A DNA stretch of 58,451 nucleotides, from contig JAIBAN010000048.1 in assembly GCA_019695185.1 (NCBI GenBank), positions 1 through 58,451 of the forward strand, in the 5' to 3' direction. The notes beneath the pieces are model-generated. The model saw only the letters and a program-made list of their open reading frames with translations, was not told the origin of the DNA and did no database searches. The translations under genes were made by a program, and so were the position numbers. Positions 44,676-54,660 of this stretch are shown one piece after another. The stretch's first letter is position 1; each line of letters begins with the position of its first letter. The stretch is from Blastocatellia bacterium. Lineage in GTDB: Bacteria > Acidobacteriota > Blastocatellia > Chloracidobacteriales > Chloracidobacteriaceae.

Positions 44676-45749
44676 CTATAACGGCTGATGGAGCAAAGGG
44701 TCTTTGTGGGCCAGCAGTTTGGGGCTTACATTGTGCCGGATGCGGAAAAAGTCCTGGTTGACAAAATTGACATCCTTGACCGCCAGCATGTTAAACCCGT
44801 GGGGCGGACCAGCCAGCACCGTATCCTGGGGTGGAATCAATTCCACCGGCATTCCATCCATCGGCACATTCGATTGGTAATCCCGAATACAAAACAGGTG
44901 ATAGCCAAAACCCACCAGGAGCTGTCCAATCGGCGTCTGCTCCAGCCCGGCGGACCAGTCGGTATAGCTGCGATGGATTTCAAAAACGATTTTCGGAGCA
45001 GTTTCCGCCGGTTGTGACAGGTATGCGGTCGCTCCTTCAAGGGCAGCCAACTCACCGCCTTCGATGTCGAGCATGATGACATCCAGGGAGGCAATTTCCT
45101 GTTGCCGGCCATAGGTATTGATGGAAATGGTGGGAAACACCTCCGGTCTGCCGGCAGACTCTCCGGCTACTTCCTCCGGATGCGCATGTGAGTCGTCCCC
45201 AACCAGATGCAGCAGGGTTTCATCATTTTTCCACAGGCCGAGTTGCTGTGCCTTGACATTGGTCAACCCATTGTTGCGGGCGTTTTGCAAGAGCATTCCA
45301 AACTGTTCTGCGTTTGGCTCAAAGGCATGACACAACCCTGGCGAGTTTTGCAACTGGTGCGCAATCAGAATCGCATGGTCGCCGCCATAAGCCCCGCCCA
45401 CCAGCACATGGCGTGCGCCCTGGGCCAAAAACAAGAGCAGTTTGGTGGTTTGGGGTTCCCAGACATGGTCCGGAGCCGGGTCTTCGCTCATAACGAAATC
45501 GCGGGCAATTTTCGAACGGTACAGAAAATCAAAAATGATTCCCGACCGGAGTTGTTTGCGCAACACACCGCACCCGGCGTGCAGGGCATCCACCAGACAG
45601 CCGGTCACCTCGTCACGGACACTGTGATTGGGTTGGGCCAAATCCTTTTCGATGGCCAGACAGGCACGGACCATGCGCTCCCGTGCCGTTTCATGCGCGC
45701 CAATTGTTTGCAGCGCCCGGTGCAGCTCTCCTGAATCAATCTCAACCAT
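44676..45749 (-). CDS. FkbM-family methyltransferase
   Basis: The 357-residue protein has an N-terminal helical region and then an FkbM-type methyltransferase domain. VLVGGAYGGDHAILIAHQL is a divergent SAM loop, CHAFEPNAEQFGMLLQNA the second strand, and VIMLDIEGGELAALEGA the family's LDIEGxE motif. It would O-methylate a sugar, possibly the branched sugar of this locus. The ATG at 45749 is preferred over 45776 because it leaves a 40-base gap and a cleaner start. Confidence 0.87.
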   Translation of the reverse strand: MVEIDSGELHRALQTIGAHETARERMVRACLAIEKDLAQPNHSVRDEVTGCLVDALHAGCGVLRKQLRSGIIFDFLYRSKIARDFVMSEDPAPDHVWEPQTTKLLLFLAQGARHVLVGGAYGGDHAILIAHQLQNSPGLCHAFEPNAEQFGMLLQNARNNGLTNVKAQQLGLWKNDETLLHLVGDDSHAHPEEVAGESAGRPEVFPTISINTYGRQQEIASLDVIMLDIEGGELAALEGATAYLSQPAETAPKIVFEIHRSYTDWSAGLEQTPIGQLLVGFGYHLFCIRDYQSNVPMDGMPVELIPPQDTVLAGPPHGFNMLAVKDVNFVNQDFFRIRHNVSPKLLAHKDPLLHQPL

Positions 45750-45789
45750 AAATGTGCTTTCACCCTGCCGGTTCAATCAGGCAGGAAAA

Positions 45790-46323
45790 TCAAAACCGGT
45801 CCAATCCCGGCAGGGTTTGGTCCCTTTGTGAAATAACAGGTTCCGCAAGCGGCCAGACAATACCCAAAACCGGGTCATTCCAGCGAACTCCACGGGCGGC
45901 TTCCGGATGATACATTTCCGACATTTGGTAAAACACCTCGGTGTCGTCCGCCAGGGATTGGAACCCGTGGCCACAACCGGGGGGAATGTACAGCATCAGG
46001 CGGTTGGCGGCGGAAAGCTCCACACCGTACCATGTTTTGAAGGTCGGCGAATCTGGCCGCAAATCCACCACCACATCAAACAAGGCTCCGGCAGTACAGC
46101 GCACCAGTTTTGCCTCCGGGTATGGTTCGGCCTGGAAGTGAATCCCCCGCAGCGTGCCCCGCTGACGATTGTAGGAAATATTGCACTGCACCAGATTGGG
46201 GTTCAGCCCCTTGGCCGCAAATTCGGAGCGACAAAACGAACGGGCAAAAAAGCCCCGTTCATCGGCGTGAGGTTCCAGTTCAATCAGAAAAACACCCGCC
46301 AGTTTGGTTTCCCGAAAAATCAC
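45790..46323 (-). CDS. RmlC-like sugar-nucleotide 3,5- or 5-epimerase
   Basis: The 177-residue protein is a dTDP-4-dehydrorhamnose 3,5-epimerase family cupin. GTLRGIHFQ carries the catalytic His, [16 protein letters not shown] is the core strand and [13 protein letters not shown] the second signature. Since no RmlA, RmlB or RmlD gene is present and CDP-sugar genes surround it, it probably acts on a CDP-4-keto-6-deoxyhexose. Its ATG overlaps the methyltransferase stop by four bases. Confidence 0.92.
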   Translation of the reverse strand: MIFRETKLAGVFLIELEPHADERGFFARSFCRSEFAAKGLNPNLVQCNISYNRQRGTLRGIHFQAEPYPEAKLVRCTAGALFDVVVDLRPDSPTFKTWYGVELSAANRLMLYIPPGCGHGFQSLADDTEVFYQMSEMYHPEAARGVRWNDPVLGIVWPLAEPVISQRDQTLPGLDRF

Positions 46324-47555
46324 ACAATCCTCACTTCCGGAATCGGAATGATGAATTTTCCGCCCTGGTCCCGAAAAGCCGCCTGCTGGCGTAAAATTTC
46401 CTCGGCAAAGTTCCAGGTCAGCAGCAGCACATAATCGGGTTTCGCCGTCAGCAGATGTTCCGGGGCCACAATCGGCAAATGGGTGCCCGGCGTGAACCGG
46501 CCCTGCTTGACCGTGCTCCGGTCAGCCACAAACGCAACCGTTTCCCGGCCAATTCCAAAATAGTTGAGCAAGGTGCTGCCCTTGGCCGAAGCGCCATAAA
46601 CGGCAATCTGTTTTCCGGCAGCTTTGAGGTCGTGCAGCAAGGTCAGCAACTCGCTCCGCAGATGCTCAACTTTGGCGCTGAAACCCAAATAAAAATCGGC
46701 TGTTTCAACCCCCCAGGCGGCTTCTTCTGCCAGGACATCCCGAACTCGCGGCTGAACCGGAGCGGAGCCCTCCGGCTGGGCAAAAATCCGCAGCGAACCA
46801 CCGTGAATCGCCAACCGCTCCACATCCACAATGGCCAACCCGTGCCGGGCAAAAAGTCTATTGAGGGCGGTCAGTGAAAAATAACCCAGATGCTCGTGGT
46901 AAATCGTGTCAAACTCAACGTGGTCAATCATGTCCTTGGCATAGGGCACTTCGATGACCGCCACACCGTCCGGTTTGAGCAATGCACCGATGCCGGCCAC
47001 CACCCCGTTCAGGTCCGCCACATGCGCCAGCACATTGTTGGCATGGATGACATCGGCCCGCTCACCACGGGAGGCCATGTCCTGTGCCAGACTCTGGCTG
47101 AAGAATTCGCAAATGGTTCGAACCCCTCGTTTGTCCCAGGCTTCCTGGGCAATATTGCGGGCCGGTTCGATACCACAGACCGGCACTCCCGCCCGGTGGT
47201 AATATTGCAGCAGATACCCGTCATTGCTGGCAATTTCCACCACCAGACTGTCACGCCCCAAACCACGCACGCCAATCAGCCGGTTGGCGATGCTTTCGGC
47301 ATGGGCCAGCATCGTGTCGGAAAAAGATGAAAAATAGAAATATTCGCGGAACAGGATTTCCGGCGGGACGGTTTCCGTGATTTGCAGCAGGGTGCAGGCC
47401 GGACAGAACACCAAATCCAGCGGAAATTTCGGCTCCGGCTCAGACAGGGCGGCTTCACGCAACAGTGAGTTGGCAAGCGGCGTCACGCCCAGGGAAAGAA
47501 TTTCGACCGGATTTCCCGCTCCGCACGAACGGCAACAAAAAGTGGTTTCAACCAT
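46320..47555 (-). CDS. Sugar C-methyltransferase (Methyltransf_13/11/14 architecture, TylC3-like)
   Basis: The 411-residue protein has the three-part architecture of NDP-sugar C-methyltransferases such as TylC3. It opens with an N-terminal zinc-binding domain (CRSCG near residue 8 and CPACTLLQ near residue 51). A SAM-binding domain follows ([15 protein letters not shown]), then the C-terminal Methyltransf_14 domain with [33 protein letters not shown] is the family's catalytic region. It would add a methyl branch at C3 of a 4-keto sugar. It overlaps both neighbours by 4-8 bases. Confidence 0.93.
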   Translation of the reverse strand: MVETTFCCRSCGAGNPVEILSLGVTPLANSLLREAALSEPEPKFPLDLVFCPACTLLQITETVPPEILFREYFYFSSFSDTMLAHAESIANRLIGVRGLGRDSLVVEIASNDGYLLQYYHRAGVPVCGIEPARNIAQEAWDKRGVRTICEFFSQSLAQDMASRGERADVIHANNVLAHVADLNGVVAGIGALLKPDGVAVIEVPYAKDMIDHVEFDTIYHEHLGYFSLTALNRLFARHGLAIVDVERLAIHGGSLRIFAQPEGSAPVQPRVRDVLAEEAAWGVETADFYLGFSAKVEHLRSELLTLLHDLKAAGKQIAVYGASAKGSTLLNYFGIGRETVAFVADRSTVKQGRFTPGTHLPIVAPEHLLTAKPDYVLLLTWNFAEEILRQQAAFRDQGGKFIIPIPEVRIV

Positions 47556-48546
47556 GCGCAGCCCCCAAAAAGTCTTGATACCAGCGGATGGTCCGTTCCA
47601 GTCCGGCTTCCAGGGAAAACAGGGGGGACCAATTCAACTGTTCCCTGGCTTTGGCCGCGCTCAGATACTGGTGCTTGATTTCGTTGGTGGCCTCGTTGCG
47701 GATTTCCGGGCGCAGCCCACAGTGCATGGAGTGCAGAATCCGTTCCACCAGTTCCAGCACGGAAAGCTGGATTTCATTCGAAAAATTGAACGCCTCGCCA
47801 CGCAGGTCCGGATTTTCCGCCAGTTTTTCCGCCAGCAGCGTATAGGCGGCGGCTCCGTCCTCAACGTAAAAATAATCCCTTACCAGCGTTCCATCCGAAC
47901 GGATGACCGGGGCCTGCCCGCGCAGGATGGAACGAATCGTTCCCGGTACAATCCGATTCCAGTTGAGGTCGCCCCCGCCGTAAAAATTCCCACAACGGGT
48001 AATCACCACCGGCAGCCCGTAGGAAACAGCATAACTGTGGGCAATCAAATCAGCGCACGACTTGCTGACATCATAGGGATGGCGACCGGCCAGCGGCGTG
48101 TCTTCGCGGTAGGGTAACACTTCCTGGTCACCATAGGCTTTGTCCGACGAAGCCATGACAATCTGTTTGACCGCCGGGCTGCGGCGACAGGCTTCGAGCA
48201 GCCGCCAGGTGCCCGCAATGTTGGCCTCAAAGGTTGAAACCGGGTTCCGGTTGGCAATGCCCACAATGGTCTGGGCCGCCAGATGGATACAGGTGTTGAT
48301 TTCAAATTCACCCAGCACGCGCTCCAGCAAGGATTGGTCACAAATATCGCCGCGCACGGTTTTGACCCGGTCCAGTGTACCGGATTGCACCAGTTCCGCC
48401 TGCGGCACCCAATCCCGGACCAGACACACCACATCGGCTCCCAAGCCGACCAGACGCTTGACCAGCCAGCCGCCAACCAGCCCGGTGGCACCGGTGACGA
48501 GGGTCGGACGGTCCCGCCAAAAGGGACTTATTTCCACAGTTTCCAT
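47548..48546 (-). CDS. rfbG: CDP-glucose 4,6-dehydratase-like SDR
   Basis: The 332-residue protein has the SDR motif [18 protein letters not shown] with the catalytic Ser/Asp-Lys of sugar dehydratases, and the active-site [25 protein letters not shown] is characteristic of RfbG. It turns CDP-glucose into CDP-4-keto-6-deoxyglucose. The ATG at 48546 overlaps rfbF by 19 bases, confirming pairing with its substrate-making enzyme. Confidence 0.9.
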   Translation of the reverse strand: METVEISPFWRDRPTLVTGATGLVGGWLVKRLVGLGADVVCLVRDWVPQAELVQSGTLDRVKTVRGDICDQSLLERVLGEFEINTCIHLAAQTIVGIANRNPVSTFEANIAGTWRLLEACRRSPAVKQIVMASSDKAYGDQEVLPYREDTPLAGRHPYDVSKSCADLIAHSYAVSYGLPVVITRCGNFYGGGDLNWNRIVPGTIRSILRGQAPVIRSDGTLVRDYFYVEDGAAAYTLLAEKLAENPDLRGEAFNFSNEIQLSVLELVERILHSMHCGLRPEIRNEATNEIKHQYLSAAKAREQLNWSPLFSLEAGLERTIRWYQDFLGAAHG

Positions 48547-49298
48547 GGAGCGGTTTCCTTTTCCCAAAGATGTTCGAGCAGGCGTTTATCGCGGAGGGTA
48601 TCCATACATTGCCAAAACCCCTCGTGCCGAAAGGCCGCCAGTTGCCGGTTGCGGGCGAGATGTTCCAGGCCGTCCACTTCCAAACTGCTGGAATCATCCG
48701 GCAGGTAATCCAATAACCCCGGCTCCAGCACCATGAAGCCGCCGTTAATCCAGCCTTCGCCAATTTGGGGTTTTTCGGTAAATTCGGAAACCAGGTCGCC
48801 CTCAAAAACAAGGCCGCCAAAGCGGGCCGGCGGACGCACGGCAGTGACAGTGCCCAACCGGCCATGCGAACGGTGAAAGGTCAGCAATTCCTGCACATTG
48901 ACATCGCAGACGCCATCGCCATAGGTCACCATAAACGGACCGTCCTGAAGCCAGGGAGCCAGTCGTTTGACCCTTCCACCGGTTGAGGATTCCAGCCCCG
49001 TATCCATCAGATGAACCACCCAATTTTCGGTTTCCCTGTTATAGATGTGGGTTGTTCCGGTTTGCAAGTCAATCTTCATGCTCCCGGTGAGGTTATAGTA
49101 ATCCAGAAAAAAGCGTTTGATGACCTCGCCCTTGTACCCCAGCGCAATGAAAAATTCATTGAAGCCATAATGGGAATAGAGCTTCATGATGTGCCATAAA
49201 ATCGGCCTGCCCCCGATTTCAATCATCGGCTTGGGTCGAATTTCCGTTTCTTCCGCGAGTCGGGTGCCCAGACCACCTGCCAAAATGACCACTTTCAT
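48528..49298 (-). CDS. rfbF: Glucose-1-phosphate cytidylyltransferase
   Basis: The 256-residue protein has the nucleotidyltransferase signature [20 protein letters not shown], metal-binding Asp residues in TYGDGVCDV, and [20 protein letters not shown], all typical of RfbF. It makes CDP-glucose from CTP and glucose-1-phosphate. It heads the tightly overlapping CDP-sugar module (rfbF, rfbG, methyltransferase, epimerase). Confidence 0.95.
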   Translation of the reverse strand: MKVVILAGGLGTRLAEETEIRPKPMIEIGGRPILWHIMKLYSHYGFNEFFIALGYKGEVIKRFFLDYYNLTGSMKIDLQTGTTHIYNRETENWVVHLMDTGLESSTGGRVKRLAPWLQDGPFMVTYGDGVCDVNVQELLTFHRSHGRLGTVTAVRPPARFGGLVFEGDLVSEFTEKPQIGEGWINGGFMVLEPGLLDYLPDDSSSLEVDGLEHLARNRQLAAFRHEGFWQCMDTLRDKRLLEHLWEKETAPWKLWK

Positions 49299-49333
49299 AT
49301 TGAACCAAATGCTTTTCAGAAGAGGTTGGAGTT

Positions 49334-49402
49334 ACGCCTTCAGGCGTGAAAAAAATCAAACCTTTTGTTTCAAATACTTCAAAAAATCTCACGCCTGCAG
49401 GC
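49334..49402. repeat. Two hairpin units of the CCTTCAGG family
   Basis: ACGCCT-TC-AGGCGT (49334-49347) and GCCTGCAGGC (49393-49402) are perfect palindromes separated by about 45 A/T-rich bases. They occupy the gap between the fusion gene and rfbF. Confidence 0.85.
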
Positions 49403-49426
49403 AGAACGCTGGCATTTTCTGAAGGT

Positions 49427-51673
49427 CTATATCAATTGTATTTCCCGCAACCACGCAAGGCTTTGGCTTTGCCCGGCTGGCAGGTCAATCAAAGGTTTCC
49501 AGCCTAGAATCTGTTGTGCTTTCCGGGCGGAAAAACGGGTCTCAGTTGGTCCGAACAAGTCACCCAGCCAGACCGGAGGGCGCAGCACGGGGCCTGCTTC
49601 AGAGTCAGGCACAATCGCCAACGGCCCCGTCTCAAACCGGACATCATTCAAACGGGAGCGAAAACGCGGAGCCAGATTGAACACCTGCCGTTTCATCGGC
49701 CCCAAAACCGGCATGCCATTGATGATTTCCAGCAATTCATAGTCGTTCATTAAATGGCGGGCCAGGTCCTTGACGTTGGTTTTCCGTCCGGGACGGGCTG
49801 ATTTCAACTCAGCCATGGTCCAGGTGCCAAAGGAGTCGGCCCGGTCACCAAACAACGGACTCAAAAAATCTTTCCAGGTGGTAAAACCGTCCGTGATAAG
49901 AAACCGCTGCCCGTGAGCTTCCGGAACCGTGGCGGCTTGAAGGATGCTGTCCACCAGATTGGTCACATAGGTGTAATTGGCAATTCCTTTGCCGTTTTCA
50001 ATCCAGCCAAACGTACCGGCCTGCGCCATGTGCAATGGCAGCAGAGTGTAAGTGCGGCCTCCGGGACCGTACACACAGGAGGGGTTGAGCACCACTATCC
50101 GGGTTTTGCCGGAGGATTTGGCCCGATTGAGGCACCATTTTTCCATTTTCACTTTGGTTTCGCCGTAAAAACCGCCTGCCGGAGCATAGGGCCAGGTTTC
50201 GTCCACCAGAGTTTCCGTGACGGGATGGCCAAAAACATACATCGTACTCAGCACAACCACCGTTTCGACCCCTTCGGCGATGGCTGCTTCGACAATATTT
50301 TTGGTTCCCTCAATGGTGATGGCCGAACTGTCCGCCCGGTCGCGTCCGTAGGCCAAATGGAAAACAAACCGGCAGCCCCTTATGACTTCCCGCAGCTTGT
50401 CGCGGTCCTGCAAACCTGTCTGAATAAGTTTGACCGGGAACCGGGCAGCCTCGGCGCAGGTTTGAAAATTACGGACCGGCACCCGCATCTCGCGCAAACC
50501 GATTTCGGTCAGTCGCTCTATGAGGTGGGTTCCAATAAAACCGGTGCCGCCTGTCACCACCACCGGGGCTGGTTCCAGAACCGGACGGGTTTGACCCATT
50601 GCAGCAGGGAACGCCCTGACACCCAAATCGCCTTCAGCCCGGTTGGAATAAGCCCACTCAATCAGCCCGGCGGTTTGGGCCGCCTGAAAGGCATCCACCA
50701 AAGGCTCTGCCAGACCGGCGGCAACCTGGTGAAACCGGTGAAACTGTTCGGCAAAACAGGAGATAAAATCGGGTTTCCAGCGGGGATTGTGAAAGGGCTG
50801 AGCCGGAGCCAACCGGGCAATCAGGCGCGGATGCTGGGTTGAGTGCCAGTCACAACCGTCAAACACATCCACCCCCGCCTGGAGCGTCCCGGTTTCACCC
50901 TCAAGCACAATTGTGTTTTCCAACTCATGGGTTCGGGACAGTCGGATGCGCACCGTCACACCGGTTTCCGACATCAGTTCAAAATCGGAATTGGCTTCAA
51001 TACCGCCCCGTGCATCATCCTGATATTTGACCGGGCGGAGGGGTCCCGCCAGGTATGCAGCCAAATCCAGATAATGCACCCCCATATCCGCCAGCACTCC
51101 GCCGCTTTCCTTTTGGAAAAATACCCCGCTGGCCGAGGCCCAGGCAAAAGGACCGCCATGCTGAATATCCAGCGAAAGCAGTTTGCCAATCAGATTGCCG
51201 GCCAATGCTTCCCGCATGGCGGTGATATAGGGCAGAAACCGGCGAACCATCCCCACTCCCAGAGGTTTTCCCGTTTGGCGGGCCAGTTCAGCCAATGCAG
51301 CCGAAGACTTTTCGGTCAGGGTCAAAGGCTTTTCACAAAGAACCGGCAACCCTTTGCCAAGCGCCTGGGAAACAGCGGCTTCGTGCAGAAAATTGGGCAG
51401 CGCCACAACCGCAAAGGAAAAATCACCCGGCACCAGTGCGGATTTCAGGAAACTGGTGAAATCCTGTTGATGAAAGGTAATGCTCGGCAGACCGGCAAAC
51501 TTTTTGGCAAGGGTGGCTGCCGGGTCCACGATATGCAGGTTCCGGTCCCACCCCAGCAGCCGGAGTGCCGGCAGATATAGCTCCGTCACGACCGCCCCGC
51601 CTCCCAGAATGGCAATGGAAGGAATCGGGAGAGAACTGAGGACTGAGGACTGAGGACTGAGGACTGAGTTCAT
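49427..51673 (-). CDS. Fusion of a Gfo/Idh/MocA oxidoreductase and an extended SDR epimerase/reductase
   Basis: The 748-residue protein joins two sugar-nucleotide enzymes. The N-terminal half is Gfo/Idh/MocA-like, with IAILGGG near residue 20, the EKP motif at 114-116 and ADMGVHYLDLAAYL. The C-terminal half (from about 370) is an extended SDR with VVVTGGTGFIG, STMYVFG and active-site YGETK. The first 14 residues (NSVLSPQSSVLSS) are translated from GGACTGA repeats on the reverse strand, and no better start codon lies between them and the Rossmann fold. It may carry out two redox steps on one nucleotide sugar, or be a dehydrogenase tethered to a reductase. It is transcribed towards rfbF, 128 bases away. 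Confidence 0.9.
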   Translation of the reverse strand: MNSVLSPQSSVLSSLPIPSIAILGGGAVVTELYLPALRLLGWDRNLHIVDPAATLAKKFAGLPSITFHQQDFTSFLKSALVPGDFSFAVVALPNFLHEAAVSQALGKGLPVLCEKPLTLTEKSSAALAELARQTGKPLGVGMVRRFLPYITAMREALAGNLIGKLLSLDIQHGGPFAWASASGVFFQKESGGVLADMGVHYLDLAAYLAGPLRPVKYQDDARGGIEANSDFELMSETGVTVRIRLSRTHELENTIVLEGETGTLQAGVDVFDGCDWHSTQHPRLIARLAPAQPFHNPRWKPDFISCFAEQFHRFHQVAAGLAEPLVDAFQAAQTAGLIEWAYSNRAEGDLGVRAFPAAMGQTRPVLEPAPVVVTGGTGFIGTHLIERLTEIGLREMRVPVRNFQTCAEAARFPVKLIQTGLQDRDKLREVIRGCRFVFHLAYGRDRADSSAITIEGTKNIVEAAIAEGVETVVVLSTMYVFGHPVTETLVDETWPYAPAGGFYGETKVKMEKWCLNRAKSSGKTRIVVLNPSCVYGPGGRTYTLLPLHMAQAGTFGWIENGKGIANYTYVTNLVDSILQAATVPEAHGQRFLITDGFTTWKDFLSPLFGDRADSFGTWTMAELKSARPGRKTNVKDLARHLMNDYELLEIINGMPVLGPMKRQVFNLAPRFRSRLNDVRFETGPLAIVPDSEAGPVLRPPVWLGDLFGPTETRFSARKAQQILGWKPLIDLPAGQSQSLAWLREIQLI
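51635..51670. repeat. GGACTGA tract encoding the fusion protein's N-terminus
   Basis: About five GGACTGA units lie at the very 5' end of the fusion gene. They are read on the opposite strand as codons for Ser, Val, Leu, Pro and Gln. The start codon itself overlaps the edge of the repeat. Confidence 0.93.
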
Positions 51674-51792
51674 CGGTAAGAAATGCTGACTGTTACGGAT
51701 TTACCAAACCCTTTCTGTTTGGTTCAACTGCCAAAATCGGGTTCTGCTCAATTGGTCCAAGGGCAGATTGGAACCAAGTGAATTATTTTTTT

Positions 51793-51888
51793 TCACCGCA
51801 GAGGCGCAGAGGATACGCAAAGGATGCCAGAGAAAAACAAAGAAAAACTCTGCGAAAACTCTGCGAGAACTCTGTGCCTCTGCGGTGA
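51793..51888. repeat. GCAGAGG palindrome
   Basis: The arms TCACCGCAGAGGCGCAGA (51793-51810) and its near-perfect reverse complement (51871-51888, one mismatch) enclose about 60 bases. The interior holds more CTCTGCG units at 11-13-base steps. The element lies between the glycosyltransferase stop at 51920 and the fusion start at 51673. Confidence 0.92.
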
Positions 51889-51919
51889 GAAAATCTGTGA
51901 AAATCCCAAAGAGTTCGAT

Positions 51920-53194
51920 TTAGGATTTGTTGCCGCCCTGCCGGCCCTGGGCTTTCATGATTTTGCGAAATCCCCGGTCAATCCGGTGGTGAAGCCACGC
52001 TCCGGCGGCTTCGATGTGATTAAAACCGGCAGTTTTGCCGGCGAACTCAACCGGACCCAGCTTGGGAATCGGACGCAAAGAGTTTTCCAGGTCCTGGAAA
52101 ATTTCAAAGTGGTCAATCAGCTTGCGGGCCAGTGTCCGGGGGGCAGGTTGTCCTAAAGTTGGTTTTAGGCTGAGAGATTCCGCCACCCCCTGACGGACCG
52201 GTTCCGGAAAATCCGCAACCACTTTCTCCAGTTCACCCAGAAAAGGTTCCAAGGCCGCGCCGCGCCACTGCAATTCCAGCAATTCAGAAGTGTAGGCCCG
52301 GAAAAACCCTTCCCAGTTAAATGGAATTTCCCCTAACCGTTCACCCAAAGTGGCTTTCACCCGCAACAACGTTTCGGCCACACTGCTGGACCAGGTGACG
52401 GCACTGACCGGAACAAACTGAAACTGGCTGTTTTTGCGCACGTCAGCCATATAGGCTTCCCAATTGGAAGTCTGGCCGCTGTCAAAACATAAACCCACGG
52501 GACGGTTGCTGGTGCGGGAATGACCGTAGACCAACAGGGGCAGATTGAGATGGACAAAATGGTCCACTTCTCCCAGCAGCAGCATCGCCGCCGCCGAATC
52601 CGGGGCCGGAGGCATAAACACCCGTTGGTATCGAGCCAGAACCCGTTCCACACAGGCACGGGAAACCACTGATTGGAGCATCCGGGGGGCCCACAAATAG
52701 CCCCCCAACGTTTGGAAATAGGAGTGAATTCCCTCCAAAGCAGGAACTTCGTAGGTTTGGCCGGTAAAAGGGCGCAACCGCAGGTGATTTTGGGTTTCTT
52801 CCAGGTACCATTCAGGATAAAAATAATCAGCCAGTTCCCAACTCACGATTTCAGTCTGATGCTGGTTCAACACCTGCGCCACCCGTTCCAGGGTCGAAGG
52901 CAGCAAAAAATCGTCGTCACTGATAAACCCGATAAACTGCCCCTTGGCTTCCCGCAATGCAAACTCCCAGCTTTCCGTCATCGAAAAAGCCTGAGGGGTG
53001 GTGACATACCTGATGCGCGGGTCGGTAAAGGACCGGACCACCGTTTCGGTTTCGTCCTCGGAACAGTTATTGCTGAGTACCAGTTCAAAATCCCCAAAAG
53101 TCTGGTTGAGGATGCTCTGAATGGCCGTGGGCAAAAGTTTGGCGCGGTTTCGGGTGGGTAAAACCACCGAGAAAAAAGGTGCAGTCACATTCAT
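51920..53194 (-). CDS. Glycosyltransferase family 2 with C-terminal extension
   Basis: The 424-residue protein starts FSVVLPTRNRAKLLPTAIQS, continues with VLSNNCSEDETETVV and has a FISDDDFLLP segment with the DDD metal site, so it is a GT2. The C-terminal 150 residues are mostly helical and unassigned. It lies 117 bases downstream of the Wzt gene and is probably in its operon. Donor and acceptor are unknown. Confidence 0.88.
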   Translation of the reverse strand: MNVTAPFFSVVLPTRNRAKLLPTAIQSILNQTFGDFELVLSNNCSEDETETVVRSFTDPRIRYVTTPQAFSMTESWEFALREAKGQFIGFISDDDFLLPSTLERVAQVLNQHQTEIVSWELADYFYPEWYLEETQNHLRLRPFTGQTYEVPALEGIHSYFQTLGGYLWAPRMLQSVVSRACVERVLARYQRVFMPPAPDSAAAMLLLGEVDHFVHLNLPLLVYGHSRTSNRPVGLCFDSGQTSNWEAYMADVRKNSQFQFVPVSAVTWSSSVAETLLRVKATLGERLGEIPFNWEGFFRAYTSELLELQWRGAALEPFLGELEKVVADFPEPVRQGVAESLSLKPTLGQPAPRTLARKLIDHFEIFQDLENSLRPIPKLGPVEFAGKTAGFNHIEAAGAWLHHRIDRGFRKIMKAQGRQGGNKS

Positions 53195-53311
53195 GTACGT
53201 GGTTATCCGCCGGACTTTGGAGGGAACGAAGCGGATTCAGATTTGGCCCTGGTTATGTGGGTGCCTTGGATCGTTGGAATCGCGGTGTTTTACTGGATTC
53301 CCGGTTGCGGG

Positions 53312-54655
53312 TCAACTCCCGGCCAATGATTTTGATTCCTGGGTGGTTGATACCAGATGGGGACGAAACGTGGTCGTCCAGGGCAGCAGCGGGCGGACCA
53401 CCCCCGGAAACGGCCCCGCATAATCACCCCGTGCGGTTTCACCATCCGTCTGGTCAATCACCTGGAATGAGACTGCATCCTTTTCGTAGAAATGGACAAT
53501 AACCGGGTCCAGGGTACTGACCGCCGCCCCAACAATCAGCCCGCCTTCAGCCAGATAGTTTCCCGGAATCCAGGCCGTACTGGTGAAGATTCCCTCCGGA
53601 CGGGGCCTGCGCCGCCATTCGGGGTCATGGTCGTTGACACAAAAAACATAGGTTCCTTCGTCGTTCAAAACGTGAAAATTGGGAACCAGGACGTAACCCG
53701 GCTTGAGGACCCGGAATTCCATTTCCAACCCAACCGGGCGACGAATATCGGCAGCATCGCAGACTTCTCCGACTTCAGTGCGAATGGTCACCGAGAGCAG
53801 TCGGGCCACCTCATTTCCCGGAGCCCGGAGCGAGTCGGGCCACTCGCGGCGGGCAGTGGTCCCGATGCCGCTTGCCAAATATGCCGCCGCCACTTTATGG
53901 GCCGGCCCGTCATTGGCCAATCGCCCCTGGTCAAGCATCAACACCCGCTGGCAAAGCCGGGTGATGGAGGGCATGTTGTGCGAAACAAAGAAAACTGTCC
54001 GCCCCTGTTTGCCGACATCATCCATTTTATTGAGGCATTTCCGCTGGAAACTGGCGTCGCCGACCGCCAGCACTTCGTCCACCAGCAGAACTTCGGGTTC
54101 CAGGTGCGCTGCCACGGCAAACGCCAGTCGGGTATACATTCCGCTTGAATAATGGCGCACCGGCGTGTCAAGAAATTTCTCAACTTCGGCAAACGCCACA
54201 ATTTCATCAAACTTGCTTTGGACTTCCTTGCGCCGCATTCCCAAAATTGCGCCGTTCAGAAAAATATTTTCCCGTCCGGTCAATTCCGGATGAAACCCGG
54301 TTCCAACCTCCAGCAACGAGCCGACCCGGCCATGAATTTCCACCAACCCGCTGGTGGGTTCCGTAATCCGCGACAGTATTTTGAGCAGCGTGCTTTTGCC
54401 GGCCCCGTTCCGCCCGATGATGCCAATCACTTCGCCCTGCTGCACGTCAAAGGAAAGGTCACGCAATGCCCAAAACTCGGTTTCCTCCGGCGTTCCAGCC
54501 GAAAATGGGGAACCCGAAAACCGGCGTTGCACACTCTGGAAGGGCTTCTTGAGCGAATCCATGAGCGTGTCACGAAGCGTCCGGTAGCGCGGTTGGCTGG
54601 CCCCGATACGGAAACGTTTTCCCAGGTTTTCAACTCGAATTGCAACGTCAGACAT
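53312..54655 (-). CDS. wzt: Polysaccharide ABC exporter ATPase with carbohydrate-binding domain (Wzt)
   Basis: The 447-residue protein has Walker A GRNGAGKST (81-89), signature HYSSGMYTRLAF, Walker B VLLVDEVLAVGD and a switch His in FVSHN. A C-terminal domain of about 170 residues (from about 270) resembles the Wzt cap-recognition module that reads the finished glycan's non-reducing end. It pairs with the permease gene upstream. The two coding regions are separated by TTCAGGG and TCTCAAT heptamer tracts. Confidence 0.94.
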   Translation of the reverse strand: MSDVAIRVENLGKRFRIGASQPRYRTLRDTLMDSLKKPFQSVQRRFSGSPFSAGTPEETEFWALRDLSFDVQQGEVIGIIGRNGAGKSTLLKILSRITEPTSGLVEIHGRVGSLLEVGTGFHPELTGRENIFLNGAILGMRRKEVQSKFDEIVAFAEVEKFLDTPVRHYSSGMYTRLAFAVAAHLEPEVLLVDEVLAVGDASFQRKCLNKMDDVGKQGRTVFFVSHNMPSITRLCQRVLMLDQGRLANDGPAHKVAAAYLASGIGTTARREWPDSLRAPGNEVARLLSVTIRTEVGEVCDAADIRRPVGLEMEFRVLKPGYVLVPNFHVLNDEGTYVFCVNDHDPEWRRRPRPEGIFTSTAWIPGNYLAEGGLIVGAAVSTLDPVIVHFYEKDAVSFQVIDQTDGETARGDYAGPFPGVVRPLLPWTTTFRPHLVSTTQESKSLAGS

Positions 54656-54660
54656 AATAG

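Noticed and set aside
49913..50842. 309-codon plus-strand frame opposite the fusion enzyme
   Set aside because: The minus strand carries two Rossmann domains with catalytic motifs; the plus frame is a shadow.
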